DNA from: a virus
Virus record (IMG/VR): IMGVR_UViG_3300050821_011378
Span: 1-52,039 of that record
Reading direction: 5' to 3' (one strand)
Length of the DNA stretch: 52,039 bases
Position 1 is the stretch's first letter; every line of letters starts with the position of its first letter. The translations under genes and the position numbers were made by a program. The notes below the pieces were generated by a model. The model saw only the letters and a program-made list of their open reading frames with translations, was not told the origin of the DNA and ran no database searches. Of this stretch, positions 48,614 to 52,039 are shown one piece after another.

Positions 48614-48631
48614 GAGGAGACAAATCAGAAC

Positions 48632-48835
48632 ATGAACGCAATTTGCAAAAAACTAGACTCGGCCAAGCTGCTCCTGCACGAAGCGCTGGCGCACAGCGAA
48701 CACGCGCCAGAGTGCAGCTTCCGAAAATTCCGGGGGCACAACTCCTATCTGCCGGACAACCACCCTTCGTGGAAATCTGCACCGGCTTGCAACTGCTGGC
48801 GCGCCAACGTGGTCAACTTTTTGGAGGGCCACTGA
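48632..48835 (+). CDS. Small Cys/His-rich protein, 67 aa
   Basis: MNAICKKLDSAKLLLHEALA, then a HAPECSF and PACNCWR pair, suggests a zinc-binding mini-domain. A GAGGAG site lies in the leader after the hairpin element. No family was recognised. Confidence 0.55.
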   Translation: MNAICKKLDSAKLLLHEALAHSEHAPECSFRKFRGHNSYLPDNHPSWKSAPACNCWRANVVNFLEGH

Positions 48836-48836
48836 T

Positions 48837-49082
48837 ATGCCTCGCGTCATTGGCTACACCTTCGAGGCCGACGTGCATTGTGTCCAGTGCACGCTTGAGC
48901 GCCACCGCACGCACCCGTTCGCCCTGGAGTATCCCGAGGGGATGGACAAGCGGCCGGATGAAAACGGCCTACCCTACGCAGCCGTCGACACCGAGGGCAA
49001 CTCCGTGCACCCGACTTTTTCCACCGACGAAAACGCGACCGAGGAACATTGCGGCGACTGCGGAGAGGCGCTCTGGCAATGA
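48837..49082 (+). CDS. Zinc-ribbon protein, 81 aa
   Basis: One CVQC knuckle near the N-terminus and one CGDCGE near the C-terminus, separated by acidic sequence (EYPEGMDKRPDENG), suggest a zinc ribbon formed across the protein. Overlaps the next gene by 4 nt. Confidence 0.6.
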   Translation: MPRVIGYTFEADVHCVQCTLERHRTHPFALEYPEGMDKRPDENGLPYAAVDTEGNSVHPTFSTDENATEEHCGDCGEALWQ

Positions 49083-49249
49083 GCAAGTCTACCCAGGCAC
49101 AACTGGAACAGGTGCGCAAGCTGGTCGCAGAGCTCTGGCCGAGGCGACAGCGACATGCCGAATACTGCCGCCCAGACAGCCGCGAGGGCTGCAGCTGCTG
49201 GCGCGCCACACAGCGTTTAAACGCTCACAGTTTAAAAACTCTCGGTTAA
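49079..49249 (+). CDS. Small helical basic protein, 56 aa
   Basis: MSKSTQAQLEQVRKLVAELW, then Arg/Cys-rich sequence (RQRHAEYCRPDSREGCSCW), ends near a GTTTAAAC palindrome. Probable nucleic-acid contact from charge. No family was recognised. Confidence 0.5.
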   Translation: MSKSTQAQLEQVRKLVAELWPRRQRHAEYCRPDSREGCSCWRATQRLNAHSLKTLG

Positions 49250-49256
49250 ACCCTTT

Positions 49257-49826
49257 ATGCAAAAAACTAAACAAATCAGAAAGTCAATCGCCCGCGCTCC
49301 GCGCTGTGGCGTGAAACGAAACCACAACCGCTGCGACCGGGCTGCAATCCAGACGCTGCCGAGGCTCACGCCAGAACAAATCGCTACAGCACTGGGCGAC
49401 GTCAAGGAAACGCCGCGTTGCCTCCAGGCCAACCCTGGCGAGGGCTACCGGTTGCTGCAGCCGGGTGAAATCATCCAGGAGGGGGACGACATCTGTATGG
49501 GCTCTTTGCGCTGGGAGCGTCGGGTGGTAAATATCGGCGAGGCTCAAAAGCCGAACTGGGCGGCAACCCGCCGCAAGGAGGCCAAACCGTTTTTCGGCCA
49601 GTTCCTCATCGTCAGCCGCGAGGGCGTCAAGACCTCTGTAAACACCCACCAGGAGCTGCAATCAGCGCTCTGGGGTAAGGATATGGCCCAGCACGACGTC
49701 TGGGTGCGGATGGACAGCCTTCCTTTGGACGTCGGCTCAGCCGCGCTCCGCGCAGCAGTTGTTCAAGCCGTATCAGAGCAGATGGCAGACCCCCGAAACC
49801 AGGGAGTCATCCTCATCGAAAATTAG
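49257..49826 (+). CDS. Hypothetical phage protein, 189 aa
   Basis: A strand pattern GEGYRLLQPGEIIQEGDDIC (in shorter form YRLLxxGEIIQxGDE) is common in uncharacterised phage proteins. The N-terminus is basic and may bind nucleic acid; the C-terminal half is mixed. The stop is followed within 15 nt by an early promoter. Confidence 0.6.
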   Translation: MQKTKQIRKSIARAPRCGVKRNHNRCDRAAIQTLPRLTPEQIATALGDVKETPRCLQANPGEGYRLLQPGEIIQEGDDICMGSLRWERRVVNIGEAQKPNWAATRRKEAKPFFGQFLIVSREGVKTSVNTHQELQSALWGKDMAQHDVWVRMDSLPLDVGSAALRAAVVQAVSEQMADPRNQGVILIEN

Positions 49827-49838
49827 TTGAAAATGATA

Positions 49839-49867
49839 TTGACGTATATCAACTCTTCTGCCATAGT
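49839..49867 (+). promoter_or_regulatory. Early promoter family, copy C
   Basis: TTGACG, then 17 nt including TATATCAAC, then CATAGT. The next ATG is 10 nt beyond, the same spacing as copy A. Confidence 0.5.
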
Positions 49868-49876
49868 TTTACCGCA

Positions 49877-50296
49877 ATGAACGAACAGCAGCAAACCAGG
49901 ACCTCTAACTCTCAGTCCCTTGACGGCACCTACAACGTCGCCCTGGGCCTTCCTGCTGGCGCTGCTGCTCCCTGGGTCGGCGTGCTGAGACTCCAATACT
50001 CTCAGCATGCTGCCCAGGAGGCTCGCAGCGACCGTTACGGCAAGCTTGAGCTGTTCCCCGAAGTCGAGTTCGAAGCCGGTGACGTCGTCGAAGTGCTCGT
50101 AGAGCAAGGGCGAGCGGTCAAGGCTGTTGTCCGGTTTCCCATGGAAGACGGCCGGGACCTCGTGTTTGTGCTCAACCGTCCCGAGGCCGGGCAAGCAGTC
50201 GTCCGCACTGTCTGGGCCAACCAGGGCAGCGACAAGCATCGCTCTCTGAATCGCGCAGCCTACCGGCTGCCTCAAAAAAATTTTGCCGTATCTTGA
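49877..50296 (+). CDS. DUF4258-like protein, 139 aa
   Basis: The segment LQYSQHAAQEARSDRYGKLE, then VVEVLVEQGRAVKAVVRF, VFVLN and a late HRSLNRAAY matches the plan of small toxin-like DUF4258 or phage proteins (strand, helix, DRYG turn, two strands). No toxin activity can be claimed. The start is near-leaderless. Confidence 0.55.
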   Translation: MNEQQQTRTSNSQSLDGTYNVALGLPAGAAAPWVGVLRLQYSQHAAQEARSDRYGKLELFPEVEFEAGDVVEVLVEQGRAVKAVVRFPMEDGRDLVFVLNRPEAGQAVVRTVWANQGSDKHRSLNRAAYRLPQKNFAVS

Positions 50297-50311
50297 AATA
50301 CATAAATACCT
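50283..50311 (+). promoter_or_regulatory. Early promoter family, copy D (weaker)
   Basis: TTGCCG and the adjoining TATCTTGAAATAC recall the family, but the -10-like box (ATACCT) is poor. The ATG of a 7-codon frame lies 37 nt from the first base, close to the 38 nt of copies A and C. Confidence 0.35.
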
Positions 50312-50319
50312 CTAACAAC

Positions 50320-50343
50320 ATGAACAAATTCGCCACCCTCTGA
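50320..50343 (+). CDS. Possible 7-codon leader peptide (MNKFATL)
   Basis: The ATG is set at the position where related promoters start genes, and the frame stops 3 nt before the ATG of the phosphoribosyltransferase gene. It might couple translation to that gene. Too short for independent evidence. Confidence 0.25.
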   Translation: MNKFATL

Positions 50344-50346
50344 GTT

Positions 50347-51120
50347 ATGGCCGTCACCGCTTACCTAGCCACATTTTTTGCAGACCCGGCCGCTGTCATT
50401 GACTATCTGGCCGGAGAACTGGAGCCACACAAGGACCGCTTCGACGCCATCGCGTTTCGCGGCATGTCTGGTGCCATGGTGGCACCGGCTGTCGCAATCA
50501 AGCTTGGGAAGCCCTTCATCCTGGTGCGCAAACGGGGCGATGGTTCGCACTCTGAGCACCAAGTTGAGGGCGCTGTTGGCTGTTCTCGCTACATCATCGT
50601 CGACGACTTGATTGCAAGCGGGGAAACCGTCAGGGCAATTCAGGACGACGTATCGCGACACAGCAAGGCAACCTGCGTCGGCATAGCGTTGTGGTTCAAC
50701 CAGTGCGTCTACTGGCGCGAAAAGGTCGAGCGGGAGCGAAGCTGGGAGGCCCGTTACTTTAAAGACTTCTCCTACCCGGCTCCTCCTGCGGAGCTTTTGA
50801 ACGGGCAATGCAAGGCGCTGCAGAAGACCGCGACGCAGGTGCGCGAAGAGCAGGACAGATTCACCGCGAAACAATGCGGCGAAGCGGTCGAGTGGTTCGA
50901 GTCGCGCATCGGCTCAGGCTTCGATGAGACAATTTGGAGGAGTCAGTATCCGCCCGGCCAAATCAACATGGCCACCGCGCAGACCCTGCCAACTTCAACG
51001 CTGACGCTTGCCGAGCTGCAGAAAGTTTACAACGAAATCAGAGGCATGGGCATCGTGAAGGATTTAACGGCCGAAGCAAACACCGCAGTCGGCCCAGGTG
51101 GTGGACCGGAAAAACAGTAA
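50347..51120 (+). CDS. Phosphoribosyltransferase-family protein, 257 aa
   Basis: Residues about 82-94 (YIIVDDLIASGET) are the PRPP-binding loop of type I phosphoribosyltransferases. The N-terminal hood segment (FDAIAFRGMSGAMVAPAVAI) also fits. The C-terminal third is helical and disordered and does not belong to the core. It could act in purine or pyrimidine salvage or in modification of a phage factor; substrate unknown. A strong terminator follows. Confidence 0.75.
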   Translation: MAVTAYLATFFADPAAVIDYLAGELEPHKDRFDAIAFRGMSGAMVAPAVAIKLGKPFILVRKRGDGSHSEHQVEGAVGCSRYIIVDDLIASGETVRAIQDDVSRHSKATCVGIALWFNQCVYWREKVERERSWEARYFKDFSYPAPPAELLNGQCKALQKTATQVREEQDRFTAKQCGEAVEWFESRIGSGFDETIWRSQYPPGQINMATAQTLPTSTLTLAELQKVYNEIRGMGIVKDLTAEANTAVGPGGGPEKQ

Positions 51121-51126
51121 ACCAAA

Positions 51127-51163
51127 GGCTGGCCGACTCCACCCGTAGGCCAGCGTTTTTTTT
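51127..51163 (+). terminator. Rho-independent terminator
   Basis: GCTGGCC pairs perfectly with GGCCAGC around a 13-nt loop and is followed by GTTTTTTTT. It ends the phosphoribosyltransferase transcript. Confidence 0.75.
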
Positions 51164-51167
51164 CAGA

Positions 51168-51374
51168 ATGCAAACTCAAACGAAACAAGCAGACGTCACT
51201 ATCACTCAGTCGGTCGACCAGTGGCTGTTCCGGCCGAACAATGAACACGCCGAAGGCTGGCTGAAGGCCAACTCCATCAGTGGTCACTGGATTGGCGGCA
51301 CACTCGTGGTGCCAACCCGGCTCGTTAAGCCTGCCCTCGCGGTAATGAACGCCTGTGGTTTAACGACCGACTAA
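51168..51374 (+). CDS. Small protein, 68 aa
   Basis: MQTQTKQADVTITQSVDQWL, then SISGHWIGGTLVVPTRLVKP, gives a compact alpha/beta protein of unknown function. The chosen ATG follows the terminator T run, so this gene probably relies on read-through or a separate start. Confidence 0.5.
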   Translation: MQTQTKQADVTITQSVDQWLFRPNNEHAEGWLKANSISGHWIGGTLVVPTRLVKPALAVMNACGLTTD

Positions 51375-51375
51375 A

Positions 51376-51414
51376 GGTGACAACTGCCCTTCAGGCGAAC
51401 ACATCAAAATTATG
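51376..51414 (+). promoter_or_regulatory. Late bipartite promoter-like element, copy 13, plus strand
   Basis: GGTGAC, 17 nt, ACACATCAAAATT, ATG. It lies just after the preceding stop codon. Confidence 0.6.
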
Positions 51415-51588
51415 AGTGCAACAAATTGCAACCGCCGACGCCCGATACACTGCTCATCCACCGTGAAGCCTCCGCGCCGACGCTGTCAAGAGGAAGACCA
51501 TGTGCCGGACTGCGTCGACCGGCTTAACGCCCCCGTAGGGAGGCGCATTGCCGAGGGCTTCGAGCTGCTTGGTCAGAATGGTGACTGA
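51412..51588 (+). CDS. Small basic Cys-containing protein, 58 aa
   Basis: The N-terminal half is strongly basic with Cys (MSATNCNRRRPIHCSSTVKP, then PRRRCQEED); the C-terminal half is neutral and helical. The leaderless start matches the other plus-strand copies. The stop overlaps the next ATG (TGATG). Function unknown. Confidence 0.5.
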   Translation: MSATNCNRRRPIHCSSTVKPPRRRCQEEDHVPDCVDRLNAPVGRRIAEGFELLGQNGD

Positions 51589-51665
51589 TGAGACAACGAG
51601 TCAAAGACCTGGGGACCCTGCGCAACATCATCTGGTGTGCGCTGTTGGTCGCTCTTTTCATGTGA
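51588..51665 (+). CDS. Very small membrane peptide, 25 aa
   Basis: MRQRVKDLGTLRNIIWCALL and five further hydrophobic residues form one short membrane helix after a basic start. Coupled to the previous gene by stop-start overlap. Confidence 0.4.
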   Translation: MRQRVKDLGTLRNIIWCALLVALFM

Positions 51666-51725
51666 GGTATTCCTTGCGGTAATCAACAAGCCATACGTAA
51701 TTCAAGCGTAAAATGAAATCGAGTG

Positions 51726-51753
51726 TTGACACGCGGCAACCCTCTCGTAAAAG
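51726..51753 (+). promoter_or_regulatory. Sigma-70-like promoter
   Basis: TTGACA, 16 nt, TAAAAG, in front of the gene that runs off the window. The -35 box is perfect and resembles the first box of the late elements, while the -10 is AT-rich. Confidence 0.45.
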
Positions 51754-51763
51754 TAAGCGCCAC

Positions 51764-52039
51764 ATGAGCAGCATCACTGGACATGGTGGGGCGCGTCCTG
51801 GTTCAGGGAGGAAATCCCTCCCTGAAGAGGAGCGCAGGGCTAACATCACAGTAAAGCTGTTGCCGGGTGCGGACGTCGCGCTGGAGGGACTAGCGCACAA
51901 ATCCGCTTCCTCCAAGGGCGCGGTCGTGGAGTGGCTCACTCTGTCTCCGGAAGCAGATGAGGCGCGAAAGAAGTGCATCGCGGGCGCTGCCAGATTCACT
52001 CGACGGCAGCCAATGCAGGTCGAGAGCCACGCCGCAACG
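51764..52039 (+). CDS. GGxRxGxGRK-type DNA-binding protein, N-terminal part, cut by window end
   Basis: The start GHGGARPGSGRKSLPEEERR has the Gly/Arg-rich motif of small phage DNA-binding proteins. It is followed by a ribbon-helix-helix-like stretch (NITVKLLPGADVALEGLAHK, then SSKGAVVEWL). The reading frame is open at the right edge. A regulator or replication accessory is possible. Confidence 0.6.
   Translation, partial: MSSITGHGGARPGSGRKSLPEEERRANITVKLLPGADVALEGLAHKSASSKGAVVEWLTLSPEADEARKKCIAGAARFTRRQPMQVESHAAT

Noticed and set aside
48418-48631. Retron-type ncRNA
   Set aside because: The inverted ends recall retron a1/a2 repeats, but no reverse transcriptase gene is nearby.

Overview
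The window looks like most of a temperate, podovirus-like phage genome, probably infecting or integrated in a member of the Verrucomicrobiota. The virion genes form one long minus-strand block (about 36.9 kb down to 0.8 kb). It contains small and large terminase, portal, scaffold, major capsid protein, tail adaptor and nozzle, fibres, ejection proteins and a 2,592-residue polyvalent protein. No tail sheath, tail tube or tape-measure gene is visible, which favours a short-tailed virion. The host guess rests mainly on a secreted beta-propeller cargo gene at 39.6-40.7 kb, whose C-terminus matches a type recalled from Verrucomicrobiota secreted proteins. The left edge (60-140) holds the 5' half of a tRNA-Phe(GAA) gene, broken just after the anticodon loop and followed by short tandem repeats. 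This reads as a phage attachment junction. No integrase, DNA polymerase, helicase or primase was recognised, so the element probably extends beyond the window.

Layout. 0.06-0.25 kb: attachment region. 0.26-2.2 kb: two minus-strand genes and one plus-strand membrane gene. 2.2-10 kb: giant polyvalent protein with HExxH, ART-like and helix-hairpin-helix modules. 10-13.8 kb: ejection proteins, a sulfotransferase and a citrate-synthase-fold protein lacking its catalytic residues. 13.9-21.2 kb: fibres, tail nozzle, adaptor and appendages. 21.2-22.4 kb: lipoprotein/TM spanin candidate and holin candidate. 22.4-28.5 kb: capsid, scaffold and portal. 28.5-32.8 kb: terminase and small accessory genes. 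32.9-34.7 kb: GIY-YIG gene, two small membrane proteins, a tRNA-like RNA and an Acb2/Tad1-like protein. 35.7-36.9 kb: small terminase group. 36.9-37.1 kb: AT-rich divergent control region. 37.1-52 kb: plus-strand region of short, overlapping, often zinc-ribbon genes, with an AP2-domain protein, a deoxyribosyltransferase-like protein, an HD-domain protein and a phosphoribosyltransferase, interrupted by four minus-strand cargo genes.

Regulation. Thirteen copies of one bipartite element, G(G/T)TGAC then 16-18 nt then ACA(C/T)CTC or a close variant, stand at the heads of transcription units. The spacing is that of a -35/-10 promoter. In most copies the start codon falls 12-16 nt after the second box, so these genes should be translated from leaderless mRNAs. 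A second family, TTG(A/C)C(C/G)TATTTC(A/G)AG with a -10-like hexamer 17 nt downstream, precedes plus-strand genes at 40.9, 48.5, 49.9 and 50.3 kb. One copy drives a 150-nt RNA closed by a perfect 15-bp helix. The first family divides the virion block into ten units that match functional groups: small terminase; anti-defence locus; large terminase; accessory Cys-rich genes; portal to capsid; holin/spanin/fibres; tail; ejection proteins; polyvalent protein; and a terminal small gene.
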